Positions 16,864 to 24,456 of a DNA stretch of 64,000 nt are shown here, one piece after another. The DNA is taken from contig CAVXPD010000019.1 of NCBI GenBank assembly GCA_963763575.1, positions 124,001 to 188,000 of the forward strand, read 5' to 3'. The position numbers were made by a program, and so were the translations under genes. How positions within the stretch are numbered: the first letter of the stretch is position 1; the number at the start of each line of letters is the position of its first letter. This DNA is from Bog-473 sp963763575. Lineage in GTDB: Bacteria; Actinomycetota; Acidimicrobiia; Acidimicrobiales; RAAP-2. The notes beneath the pieces are model-generated. The model did no database searches. It saw nothing but the letters and a program-made list of their open reading frames with translations, and was not told the DNA's origin.

Positions 16864-17436
16864 TCAGCCGCTGGTGGCCGTGGTGACCGCCACGCGGCCC
16901 AGCGGTGTCACACCCGACGTCGCGATGATGAAGCCGTTGCCGTTGGCCAGCGTGCACCTCATCCCCGTGGTCAGGGAGAGACAGGTGAAAGGACCGAGGG
17001 TGATCGACGTCGCATAGGGGAGCACGGGAGTGTTCAGGCCCGCATTCGCCAGGCAATTGACGCCCGAACATTTCGCGAGAGAGCTCTCCGGATTCAGTGT
17101 GGCCGACTGCGGCGGCGACACCGTCAGGCAGAACGCCTGGCTCAGGCTGCTCGATCCGAACCGGTAGTCGATCTCGCAGCTGATGTTGTGCGTCGGCGAG
17201 AAGAACTCGGTCGCCGCGGCTGTCTGGGGCAGCATGGTCCCGGTCGTGGTGGTCTCGGCACCCGTCGTCGTGGTCGTGCTGGCCGGCGTCGTCGTGGTGC
17301 TGCTCGCAAGACTCGAGGTCGACGTGGTCGAAGAGGCCGAGGGGGACGGCGAGCTCGAGCAGGCAGCGAGAGCGAGCGCGGCGCCGGCAAGGGCGAGCGC
17401 CAGGGTCGACCGCCTGGCTGGTCGCCAGCGAGCCAT
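16864..17436 (-). CDS. Secreted lipoprotein, Thr/Ser-rich linker, function unknown
   Basis: 190 residues from ATG 17436. Signal peptide with basic start (MARWRPARRS) and lipobox LAACS at about residues 26-30, so the mature protein is tethered to the outer face of the membrane by its Cys. A Ser/Thr linker follows to about residue 70, then a 120-residue domain containing six Cys (for example NISCEIDYRF, SQAFCLTV, KCSGVNCLAN, PFTCLSL, GMRCTLANG) that could form three disulfides. Similar small Cys-rich secreted domains occur in actinobacteria without known role. Its stop and the convergent methyltransferase stop lie in one 14-bp palindrome. Confidence 0.8.
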   Translation of the reverse strand: MARWRPARRSTLALALAGAALALAACSSSPSPSASSTTSTSSLASSTTTTPASTTTTTGAETTTTGTMLPQTAAATEFFSPTHNISCEIDYRFGSSSLSQAFCLTVSPPQSATLNPESSLAKCSGVNCLANAGLNTPVLPYATSITLGPFTCLSLTTGMRCTLANGNGFIIATSGVTPLGRVAVTTATSG

Positions 17437-17442
17437 CGGCGG

Positions 17443-17448
17443 AGCGTA
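17443..17448 (-). promoter_or_regulatory. Putative -10 of a leaderless promoter (lipoprotein gene)
   Basis: On the minus strand TACGCT is followed by exactly 6 nt and the ATG at 17436. No Shine-Dalgarno is visible. Confidence 0.45.
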
Positions 17449-17574
17449 CGCCCGCTCCGGTCCGAGGGCTGGGATTTCGAGCGACCGTGCCGATCGGCGC
17501 TCGGGCGAGACGGTACGGTGACCGCCAATCGCGACCGGCCCCCGTGAGGACGGAGGCCGCTGTGGGGGTGCACC

Positions 17575-19875
17575 GTGGCCGGCATCGAGTTCGGGGGGAA
17601 GATCGGCGACGACTGGCGCACCTCGGAGCCGTGGTGGCCCCCGGTCCCCACCCCGCCCGACGGGGCACCGAACGTCGTCCTGATCGTGCTCGACGACGTC
17701 GGGTTTGCGCAGCTGGGCTGCTATGGGTCCGATATCGACACGCCCGTCATCGACCGCCTCGCCGCCGACGGCGTCCGGTTGACCAACTTCCACACCACCG
17801 CGCTGTGCTCGCCGACCCGAGCCTGCCTGCTCACCGGCCGCAACCACCACCGCAGCGGCATGGGCCGGGTTGCCGACCTCCCCTCCGGTTACCCCGGCTA
17901 CTGGGGCAAACCGCCGCGCGAGAACGGGTTCCTCTCCGAGATCCTCCGGGCCAACGGCTACGCCACCTACGCGATCGGCAAGTGGCACCTGAGCCCCGAG
18001 GACGAGATCCACATGGCCGCGCCGCGCGCCACCTGGCCGCTCGGTCGTGGCTTCGACCGCTGGTACGGCTTCCACGGTGGCGAGACGCACCAGTTCGTCC
18101 CCGCGCTCTTCCATGACAACCACGCCGTGGCGCCCCCCCGCTCGATCGAGGAGGGTTACCACCTCAGTGCGGACCTGGCCGACCGCGCCATCGAGTTCCT
18201 GGGCGACCTGCGCGCGGCCGACGCCGAATCGCCGTTCTTCCTCTACTTCGCCACGGGCGCCTGTCACTCGCCCCACCATGCGCCGGCCGAGTGGATCGAA
18301 CGCTACCGAGGCCACTTTGCGCGGGGCTGGGACGCATGGCGCGACGAGACGTTCGCCCGCCAGCTCGCCACCGGCGTCGTCCCCGGGGGCACGGAGCTCT
18401 CCCCGCGGCCGCCCTGGGTGCGGAGCTGGGAGTCCCTCGACGAGCGCGAGCGCGCGCTGGCCGAACGCTTCATGGAGTGCTTCGCCGCCTTCCTGTCGTA
18501 CACCGACGAGCAGGTCGGCCGCGTGATCGACTTCATCGACGACCTCGGGGAGACCGACAACACGGTCGTGATCGTGGTGTCGGACAACGGCGCCAGTTCC
18601 GAAGGCGGCGCTGACGGCACCATCAACGAGGGACGCCTGTCCAATTTCGAGGGGGACAGCGTCGAGGAGATGTACCGGCGCATCGACGAGATCGGCGGCC
18701 CGATCATCCACAACAACTACCCGTGGGGATGGACGATGGCGGGGAACGCGCCGTTCAAGCGGTGGAAGCGCGAGACGCACGAGGGGGGTGTCGCCGACCC
18801 CTGCATCGTCCGGCTGCCGTCCTCGCGCGGTCCCGGAGGCGGGGGCGTCCGGCGCCAGTACTCCCACGCCATCGACATCCTGCCGACCGTCCTCGAGCTG
18901 GCCGGTATCGAGGCGCCGGACGACCTCGGCGGGATTGCGCAGTCCCGCCTGGACGGGACGAGCTTCGCCTACCTGCTCGCCGACGGCGGGGAGCGCGCGG
19001 CCGGGCGCCATCGGACCCAGCACTTCGAGATGCTCGGCTCGCGCGCCATCTATCACGACGGCTGGAAGGCGGTGGCCTACCACCCGGTCGGTCCGATCTA
19101 CGGGGACGGGCTCCGGTCCAATGCGCCGTGGGACGAGGACTCCTGGGAGCTCTACCACGTGGCCGAGGACGTGTCCGAGGTCCACGACCGCGCCGCCGAA
19201 TTCCCCCCGAAGGTGGCCGAGATGGTGGCGCTGTGGTGGGAGGAAGCACGCCGCAACGACGTGCTCCCGCTCGACAACCGGGTCCTCGAATCCATCGCGC
19301 ACCGCCGCGCCCGGCTGCGGCCCCGGGAGGTGTACCGCTATTTCCAGGACGGCGCACCCGTGCCCGAGTTTGCCGCCGCGGACGTCTCGAACCGCTCCCA
19401 CGCCGTCTCGGTGCACCTCGAAGTACCCGGTGACGCGGTGCCCAACGGCACTCTGCTGGCCGTCGGGTGCGCGCTCGGCGGCTGGTCGCTCCACGTCGTG
19501 GACGGCACGCTGCGCTACTTGCACAACCTGCACGGCCGGATCACCTACGAGGTGGCCGCCGAACGGGCCATGGGGCCGGGCGGGCATCATGTGGAATTCC
19601 GCTTCGACAAGGACCAAGGTGCAGGCGGCCGGGGCGATCTGGTGCTCGACGGCGACCCCGTCGGCAGCGGGACGATCAAACACTTCACTCCGGTCGCGTA
19701 CAACGAGGTCGGCATCGGGATGACGTGCGGCTACGAGTGGGGGCCCGCCGTCGGAGCCGACTACACCGCGCCGTTCCGGTTCAACGGGACGATCCGGCGC
19801 GCCGAGGTCATCGTCACCGGGCCGGTGGTGCACGATCCGGTGGCGGAGGTGGCCGCGATCCTGGCGTCGCAGTAG
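17575..19875 (+). CDS. Arylsulfatase (large, with C-terminal beta domain)
   Basis: 766 residues from GTG 17575, with a G-rich stretch 7 nt upstream. N-terminal sulfatase domain: VLIVLDDVGFAQLGCYG (metal-binding Asp pair), the modification motif LCSPTRACLLTGR in which Cys becomes formylglycine, GKWHL, and VVIVVSDNGASSEGG (second metal site). Residues about 560-766 form a beta-rich C-terminal part, giving the length of the large arylsulfatases such as M. tuberculosis AtsA-type proteins. Hydrolyses sulfate esters. No signal peptide, so probably cytoplasmic. It needs a formylglycine-generating enzyme; none is visible in the window apart from the related but distinct EgtB. Confidence 0.92.
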   Translation: MAGIEFGGKIGDDWRTSEPWWPPVPTPPDGAPNVVLIVLDDVGFAQLGCYGSDIDTPVIDRLAADGVRLTNFHTTALCSPTRACLLTGRNHHRSGMGRVADLPSGYPGYWGKPPRENGFLSEILRANGYATYAIGKWHLSPEDEIHMAAPRATWPLGRGFDRWYGFHGGETHQFVPALFHDNHAVAPPRSIEEGYHLSADLADRAIEFLGDLRAADAESPFFLYFATGACHSPHHAPAEWIERYRGHFARGWDAWRDETFARQLATGVVPGGTELSPRPPWVRSWESLDERERALAERFMECFAAFLSYTDEQVGRVIDFIDDLGETDNTVVIVVSDNGASSEGGADGTINEGRLSNFEGDSVEEMYRRIDEIGGPIIHNNYPWGWTMAGNAPFKRWKRETHEGGVADPCIVRLPSSRGPGGGGVRRQYSHAIDILPTVLELAGIEAPDDLGGIAQSRLDGTSFAYLLADGGERAAGRHRTQHFEMLGSRAIYHDGWKAVAYHPVGPIYGDGLRSNAPWDEDSWELYHVAEDVSEVHDRAAEFPPKVAEMVALWWEEARRNDVLPLDNRVLESIAHRRARLRPREVYRYFQDGAPVPEFAAADVSNRSHAVSVHLEVPGDAVPNGTLLAVGCALGGWSLHVVDGTLRYLHNLHGRITYEVAAERAMGPGGHHVEFRFDKDQGAGGRGDLVLDGDPVGSGTIKHFTPVAYNEVGIGMTCGYEWGPAVGADYTAPFRFNGTIRRAEVIVTGPVVHDPVAEVAAILASQ

Positions 19876-19882
19876 CGACGAC

Positions 19883-19897
19883 GCGGGGCGACCCCGC
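19883..19897. terminator. Hairpin between convergent genes, candidate terminator
   Basis: GCGGGG-CGA-CCCCGC: a 6-bp GC stem with a 3-nt loop, between the sulfatase stop (19875) and the opposing stop at 19916. A 12-bp palindrome around GCAACGTTGC follows at 19899-19910. No T run. Confidence 0.45.
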
Positions 19898-19915
19898 CCG
19901 CAACGTTGCGACGCG

Positions 19916-20533
19916 TCAGTCGAAGCTCGGGCGCTGGTCCCGGGTCCGCTTGAGCTCGAAGAAGCCCTCGGTACCGGTGCACGCCAGCACGCCGTCCCAC
20001 AGCCGGCCCGCCGCCTCGCCCTTGGGCGCCGGCGTCACGACCGGCCCGAAGATGGCATGGCCGTTGTAGTGGATGATCGGCGTGCCCACCTGGTTGCCCA
20101 CAGGGTCCATCCCGGCGCGGTGTGACGCCTCCAGGGCGTCGTCGAACTCGTCGGAGGTCGCGGCGTCGGCCAGCGACGCCGGCAGCCCCAGCTCGGCCAG
20201 CGCCTCGGGCACGATCTTGGGGCGCTCCTCCTCGTCGCGCCCTCGGCCCTCCACGTGGATCCGCGTCCCGAGCGCCGTGTAGAGCGGCAACAAGATGTCG
20301 CTGCCCTTCAACTGCTCGGCCGCAATGCACACCCGCACCGGCCCCTTGGCCACCGCCATGCGCGCGCGGTACTCCTCGGAGAGGCCGTCCCGGTCCGCGT
20401 TGAGGATGGCGAGGGACATCACGTGCCACTCCGTGCGGACGTCGCGCGCCTTCTCGACCTCGAGCATCCAGCGCGAGGTGATCCAGGCCCACGGGCACAG
20501 CGGGTCGAACCAGAAGTTTGCAGTGTCGGTCAT
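19916..20533 (-). CDS. DsbA-fold, mycothiol-dependent nitroreductase Rv2466c-like protein
   Basis: 205 residues from ATG 20533. The N-terminus FWFDPLCPWAWITSRW matches the thioredoxin/DsbA-like family of M. tuberculosis Rv2466c, a mycothiol-dependent nitroreductase related to 2-hydroxychromene-2-carboxylate isomerases. Rv2466c has CPWC; here the second Cys is Ala, leaving one Cys, as in many relatives, so the mechanism would rely on mixed disulfides with mycothiol (inference). The conserved VGTPIIHYNGHAIFGPV near residue 155 is the cis-Pro region. The start overlaps the SDR stop as ATGA, making it the last gene of a five-gene minus-strand unit. Confidence 0.86.
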   Translation of the reverse strand: MTDTANFWFDPLCPWAWITSRWMLEVEKARDVRTEWHVMSLAILNADRDGLSEEYRARMAVAKGPVRVCIAAEQLKGSDILLPLYTALGTRIHVEGRGRDEEERPKIVPEALAELGLPASLADAATSDEFDDALEASHRAGMDPVGNQVGTPIIHYNGHAIFGPVVTPAPKGEAAGRLWDGVLACTGTEGFFELKRTRDQRPSFD

Positions 20534-21282
20534 GGGATCCCTCCGTCGACGCGTAAGACGGCGCCCGTCACGAAGGACGAGGCGTCCGTCGCCAGGAACA
20601 TCGCCGCGCCCACGATCTCCTCGGGCTGGCCGGCTCGATGCAGGGCGTGGTGCGGCATGCCACCCTCGAGCGTCTTGGGGTCCCACGCCTTCGAGATGTC
20701 GGTCAGGAACGGTCCGGCCATGATGCAGTTCACCCGCACCGTCGGGCCGAACGCCTTGGCGAACCCCTCGGTCAGCGCGTTGAGCCCGGCCTTGGCCGCG
20801 TCGTAGGGCAGCATGTGTGGTGCCGGCCGAATTGACCCCGTGCTCGAGACGTTGATGATGGACCCACCATACGGGCCGTCCGCCATTTTCGTGCCGACGA
20901 GCGCGGTGAGCCGGAACGGGCCTTTCAGGTTCACCCCGAACACCTTGTCCCAGAGCTCCTCGGTCACCGACGGCAGGTCCGGGTACAGCGGCGACATGCC
21001 GGCGTTGTTCACCAGGACGTCGACCCGGCCGAACGTCCCGTAGGCCTGCTCGACGAGCCCGTCGAGCTCGTCCCAATGCCCGACGTGGCACGCCACGGGG
21101 AGGGCGCGCCGGCCCATGGCCTCGGCCTCGGCCGCCACCGCCTTGCACGCGTCGATCTTGCGGCTGGCGACCACGACGTCGGCGCCGGCTGTGGCAAAGG
21201 CCAGCACCATCTCGCGCCCGAGACCGCGGCTGCCGCCCGTCACCAGGGCCACCTTGCCCGCCAACGCTCCGTCCTCTGCCAT
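20530..21282 (-). CDS. Short-chain dehydrogenase/reductase (SDR)
   Basis: 250 residues from ATG 21282. Classical SDR: cofactor motif VTGGSRGLG (TGxxxGxG), NNAG in VLVNNAGMSPLY, Ser in INVSSTGS, catalytic YxxxK in PYDAAKAGLNAL, and a C-terminal VTGAVLRVDGG. Oxidises or reduces a hydroxyl/keto group with NAD(P). A TTG 12 codons upstream (21318) is an alternative start; GGAGGG sits too close to the ATG to act for it, but AAGGGA lies 9 nt upstream. Its stop overlaps the start of the Rv2466c-like gene (ATGA). Confidence 0.88.
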   Translation of the reverse strand: MAEDGALAGKVALVTGGSRGLGREMVLAFATAGADVVVASRKIDACKAVAAEAEAMGRRALPVACHVGHWDELDGLVEQAYGTFGRVDVLVNNAGMSPLYPDLPSVTEELWDKVFGVNLKGPFRLTALVGTKMADGPYGGSIINVSSTGSIRPAPHMLPYDAAKAGLNALTEGFAKAFGPTVRVNCIMAGPFLTDISKAWDPKTLEGGMPHHALHRAGQPEEIVGAAMFLATDASSFVTGAVLRVDGGIP

Positions 21283-21345
21283 ACCCTCCGGTCCCTTCTC
21301 CCGTGCGCTTTCTATCAACTTCGCCCTGGTTCGCCCTACTCCGCC

Positions 21346-22701
21346 CTACTCCGCGTTCACCAGTTCGGCGACCAGACGGGTGACCGCCTTGGCCATCGGG
21401 ATGTGCAGCGACTCGTTGGGCCCGTGCGCATTGGAGTGGGGCCCGAGGACGCCGGTCGTCACGAACTGCACCCCGGGGAACCCCTTCGCCAGCGCGGCCA
21501 GGAACGGGATGGAGCCGCCCTCGCCCACTGCCCCGGGCGCGCGCCCGAAGCGTCCCTCTGACACCCGGGCCAGGATCGCCGTGAAGCCGGCGTCGAGCGG
21601 CGGCGCGACCCAGCCCTGGCCCACCGCCTCGACGTCGATGGTGACGTGTGCCCCCTCGTCGGTGCGGATGGCCGAGATCAGCGCGTCGCACGCCGCCTGC
21701 GCGTCGACGTCGGGCGGCAGCCGCACCGAGAGCTTGAGCGTCGTCGAGGGCCGCAGGACGTTGCCGGCGTCGCGGGGCTTGGGCAGCCCGTCGGCGCCGG
21801 TCACCTCGAGGGCGGCGCCCCAGGTGCGCGCGGCCAGCCGCGCCACCGGGTCTGCGCCGAGCAGGTGCAGCCCGTCGACGACCGGGGCCGCCGAGCCGGG
21901 GAACTCCGCGGCGAGGACCTCGAGGTTGGCGCGGAGCGCGTCGGGGATCCCCGCCCCGAGCAATTCCGGCAGGAGGATGCGGCCGTCAGCCTCGTCCTCG
22001 ATCCCCGACAAGATGCGCCGCATGATCCGGAACGACGACGGCACGACGCCGCCGCCCTGGCCGCTGTGGATGCCCTCGGTCAGCACCTCGACGGTGACGG
22101 TGACGTTCAGGAAACCGCGCAGCGACGTGGTCAGCCAGAGGCGGTCGTAGCTGAGGCCACCCGAATCGAGGCAGACGACGAGGCGTGGCGTGCCGATCCG
22201 GGGCGCCAGGTGCTCCAGGTACGCCGCCAGGTCGGGGCTGCCGCTCTCCTCGCTCGCCTCGATCAGCACGAGCACGCGGCCGTGCCCGCCGCCCGCCTCC
22301 AGCAGACCCGTCACGGCGGCGAACGTCGAGTATCCGTCGTCGGCCGTGCCCCGTCCGTAGAGGAGGTCGCCCTCGCGGACCGGTTCGTAGGGGCCGAGTC
22401 CGTTGCGCCACTCGCCGAGCGGTGGCTGCTTGTCCATGTGCCCGTAGATCACGATCGGGTCACCGGGTTTGCCGTTGTCGACCAGCAGGACGGGCGTGCG
22501 CCCGGGGAGCTCGACGATCTCGCTCAGCAGCGCTCCGTCCTGCTCGCGCACCCATGCCTGCAGGAGCTCGGCCGCTTCCATGAGCGCGCCACGCTCGGCC
22601 CACTCCGGGTCGAAGGCCGGTGAGAGACAGGCGATACGCGTGTACTCGGACAGCGCCGGGAGGATCTGCTCCTCCCAAGCGGTGTCGATGGCGTCGGTCA
22701 C
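21346..22701 (-). CDS. M20/M28-type dinuclear metallopeptidase or deacylase
   Basis: 451 residues from GTG 22701. M20 family: first metal ligand in VIYGHMDKQP, bridging Asp in LYGRGTADDGYS, catalytic Glu pair in IEASEESGSPDL, Asp in VCLDSGG and the last His in GPHSNAHGPNESLH. A lid/dimerisation domain occupies about residues 200-330. Such enzymes hydrolyse dipeptides, N-acyl or N-carbamoyl amino acids with two zinc ions in the cytoplasm. The start overlaps the SRPBCC stop as GTGA. The gap to the downstream SDR start is 63 bp. Confidence 0.88.
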   Translation of the reverse strand: MTDAIDTAWEEQILPALSEYTRIACLSPAFDPEWAERGALMEAAELLQAWVREQDGALLSEIVELPGRTPVLLVDNGKPGDPIVIYGHMDKQPPLGEWRNGLGPYEPVREGDLLYGRGTADDGYSTFAAVTGLLEAGGGHGRVLVLIEASEESGSPDLAAYLEHLAPRIGTPRLVVCLDSGGLSYDRLWLTTSLRGFLNVTVTVEVLTEGIHSGQGGGVVPSSFRIMRRILSGIEDEADGRILLPELLGAGIPDALRANLEVLAAEFPGSAAPVVDGLHLLGADPVARLAARTWGAALEVTGADGLPKPRDAGNVLRPSTTLKLSVRLPPDVDAQAACDALISAIRTDEGAHVTIDVEAVGQGWVAPPLDAGFTAILARVSEGRFGRAPGAVGEGGSIPFLAALAKGFPGVQFVTTGVLGPHSNAHGPNESLHIPMAKAVTRLVAELVNAE

Positions 22702-23195
22702 GGGCCGCTCGACGACTCGGTCTCGGTCTCGGTCTCGGTTTCGGTCAGTTCGGCCAGGCGCCCGAGCGTCTTGGACATCGCGTCCGCAGTCACCTTCCCG
22801 ACGGGGCCGACCTTGAGCATGAAGCGCTGCTTGTCCTGGGTGATGTCCCACGTCTCGCGCACCAGGGTGCCGCTGTCGGCGACCTCCAGCTCGTAGCGCC
22901 AGACGCGCCCACCGATGAAGCGCCCGAGCGGGCCCGACAGGGTGCTCCGCCAGGCGATGCGCCTGTCGGGCTCGAACTCGATCACGGTGTTCGACATGGT
23001 GTAGAGAACGCCGAGCTTCATCGACATGGCGAAGGTGGACCCGAGAGCGAGCCGCTGCGGGGCGTCCGCCTTGAGGCCCTTCACCGACCCCGAGCCGTCG
23101 ATCTCGGAGTGGCGCGAGGCGTCCGAAACGATGGCGAAGATCGAGGCGGCGGGTGCCTTGATGACCCGTTCGACACTGACGACGGCTTCTCCCAT
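22698..23195 (-). CDS. SRPBCC-fold polyketide cyclase/dehydrase-like protein
   Basis: 165 residues from ATG 23195, which has GGAGG 7 nt upstream. The opening VSVERVIKAPAASIFAIVSD is the START/SRPBCC fold used for binding hydrophobic ligands, with the family's long C-terminal helix near LKVGPVGKVTADAMSKTLGRLAEL. The last residues are a Thr-Glu repeat coded by five TCGGTC-type hexamers (22717-22746). No catalytic residue can be named. The same frame is open upstream through a DUF2237 protein, so this may also be made as the end of a fusion. Its stop overlaps the peptidase start (GTGA). Confidence 0.82.
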   Translation of the reverse strand: MGEAVVSVERVIKAPAASIFAIVSDASRHSEIDGSGSVKGLKADAPQRLALGSTFAMSMKLGVLYTMSNTVIEFEPDRRIAWRSTLSGPLGRFIGGRVWRYELEVADSGTLVRETWDITQDKQRFMLKVGPVGKVTADAMSKTLGRLAELTETETETETESSSGP

Positions 23196-23654
23196 GGTGC
23201 GACCTCCGGACGCGGTGCTGACCGCGCCGATGACACTAGGGCGCCGAGGCGGGACGGGTGGCGGGCTGAGGTGGTGGCGCGGGCAGCGGGACCGCGCCTC
23301 GAGCGCGTGGGCGACCAGGTCGCTCAGCTGCACCCACTCGAGGGTGGCGGCGTGGGTCGAGGCGAGCACGACCGGCGGGGCCATTCCCGCGTCGAGCGCC
23401 TCCTGCCAGCGCGCGGCGCAGAGGCACCACTGGTCGCCCGGCTGGAGTCCCGAGAAGCCGAACTCGGGATGCGGAGTGGAGAGGTCGTTGCCCACCGAGG
23501 CCGAGAACGCGAGGAACTCCGCCGTGACCCGTGTGCACACGGTGTGGACGCCGACATCCTCCGCGCCGGTGTTGCAGCAGCCGTCGCGGTAGAAGCCGGT
23601 GAGCGGGTCGTAGTTGCAGGGCTGGAGGTCGTCTCCCAACACGTTCTGTGCCAT
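22698..23654 (-). CDS. DUF2237 protein, in frame and without stop into the SRPBCC protein
   Basis: From ATG 23654 the frame encodes a DUF2237 domain (residues 1 to about 117): MAQNVLGDDLQPCNYDPLTG, GFYRDGCCNTG, DVGVHTVCTRVT and PGDQWCLCAARW, with the conserved Cys residues. The family normally ends after the LEWVQLSDLVAHAL segment, but here no stop follows. A 35-residue Pro/Arg/Ser linker leads straight to the Met of the SRPBCC protein, giving 318 residues in all. A TAG in another frame and a good ribosome binding site before ATG 23195 suggest two proteins whose stop was lost or passed, but a real fusion cannot be excluded. DUF2237 function is unknown. Confidence 0.7.
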   Translation of the reverse strand: MAQNVLGDDLQPCNYDPLTGFYRDGCCNTGAEDVGVHTVCTRVTAEFLAFSASVGNDLSTPHPEFGFSGLQPGDQWCLCAARWQEALDAGMAPPVVLASTHAATLEWVQLSDLVAHALEARSRCPRHHLSPPPVPPRRPSVIGAVSTASGGRTMGEAVVSVERVIKAPAASIFAIVSDASRHSEIDGSGSVKGLKADAPQRLALGSTFAMSMKLGVLYTMSNTVIEFEPDRRIAWRSTLSGPLGRFIGGRVWRYELEVADSGTLVRETWDITQDKQRFMLKVGPVGKVTADAMSKTLGRLAELTETETETETESSSGP

Positions 23655-23722
23655 GGCCCATTTGAGCACGGCATGACGACGCGGCGGCCGACACGGGGGA
23701 CAGAATGATCGAGGAGAGCGAC

Positions 23723-24418
23723 CTACCGCGCACCGAGCGATCGGCCGCCGTAGCGATCGACCCAGGTGAAGGAGTCGACTGGCGCGCGCTTGAGCCGGGT
23801 CGGCTGGTGCACCGGCCGGCCCAACACGACAAGCGCGGCGACGGCCAGCGTGTCCGGGATGTCGAAGAGCGCGCGGACGTCGGCCTCGCGCCGGATCACG
23901 ACCGTCGTCGTCACCCCGGCCAGCCCCTCGGAGCGGGCGGCCAGGAGCAGGCTCCACACGAAGGGGTAGATGGAGGCGCCGCCGACGAGCGTGTATCGAG
24001 GCAGGTCCCGGTCGACGGCGGCCAGCGCCGCGAGGTCGGCCAGGACCAGCAGCAATGCGGGCGCGGTGTCCAGCGTCTCGGCGAAGCCCGGTGCGGCCGC
24101 CCCTGCGGCGGCGAACTGGGGGGCGTGGGCGATGGCAGCGGCCTCGGCGTCGCGGTCGGTCACGGGCGCCCACGGCACGAGGCCGGCCGCACCGAGAGCC
24201 AGGTACTCGTACCAGCCCTCGAGATAGAGGTCGCGCAGGGCAGTCCGTTTGGCGGGATCCTTCACCAGGATGACCCGCCATCCCTGGCGGTTGCCGCCGC
24301 TCGGTGCGAAACGCGCGGTGTCGAGGAGGCGCTCGAGCACCGCGTCGGGCACGGGGTCGTCGTGGAACTGGCGCGCCGCCCCCGTGCTGCGCAGCGTGGT
24401 GACGAGATCGAGCTCCAC
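23723..24418 (-). CDS. Nitroreductase family protein (FMN)
   Basis: 231 residues from GTG 24418. The opening ELDLVTTLRSTGAARQFHDDPVP and RFAPSGGNRQGWRVILV are the FMN-binding blocks of the nitroreductase fold; LVGGASIYPFVWSLLLAARSEGLAGV near residue 150 and VAALVVLGRP at the end complete it. Reduces nitro groups, quinones or flavins with NAD(P)H. TACGGT lies 9 nt before the start and may be the -10. It is probably the first gene of the minus-strand run ending at 19916 and is divergent from a nitronate monooxygenase 38 bp away. Confidence 0.87.
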   Translation of the reverse strand: MELDLVTTLRSTGAARQFHDDPVPDAVLERLLDTARFAPSGGNRQGWRVILVKDPAKRTALRDLYLEGWYEYLALGAAGLVPWAPVTDRDAEAAAIAHAPQFAAAGAAAPGFAETLDTAPALLLVLADLAALAAVDRDLPRYTLVGGASIYPFVWSLLLAARSEGLAGVTTTVVIRREADVRALFDIPDTLAVAALVVLGRPVHQPTRLKRAPVDSFTWVDRYGGRSLGAR

Positions 24419-24456
24419 GAGTTGCCCACCGTAGCGTCGCTGGCTAAGTCTGAGGC

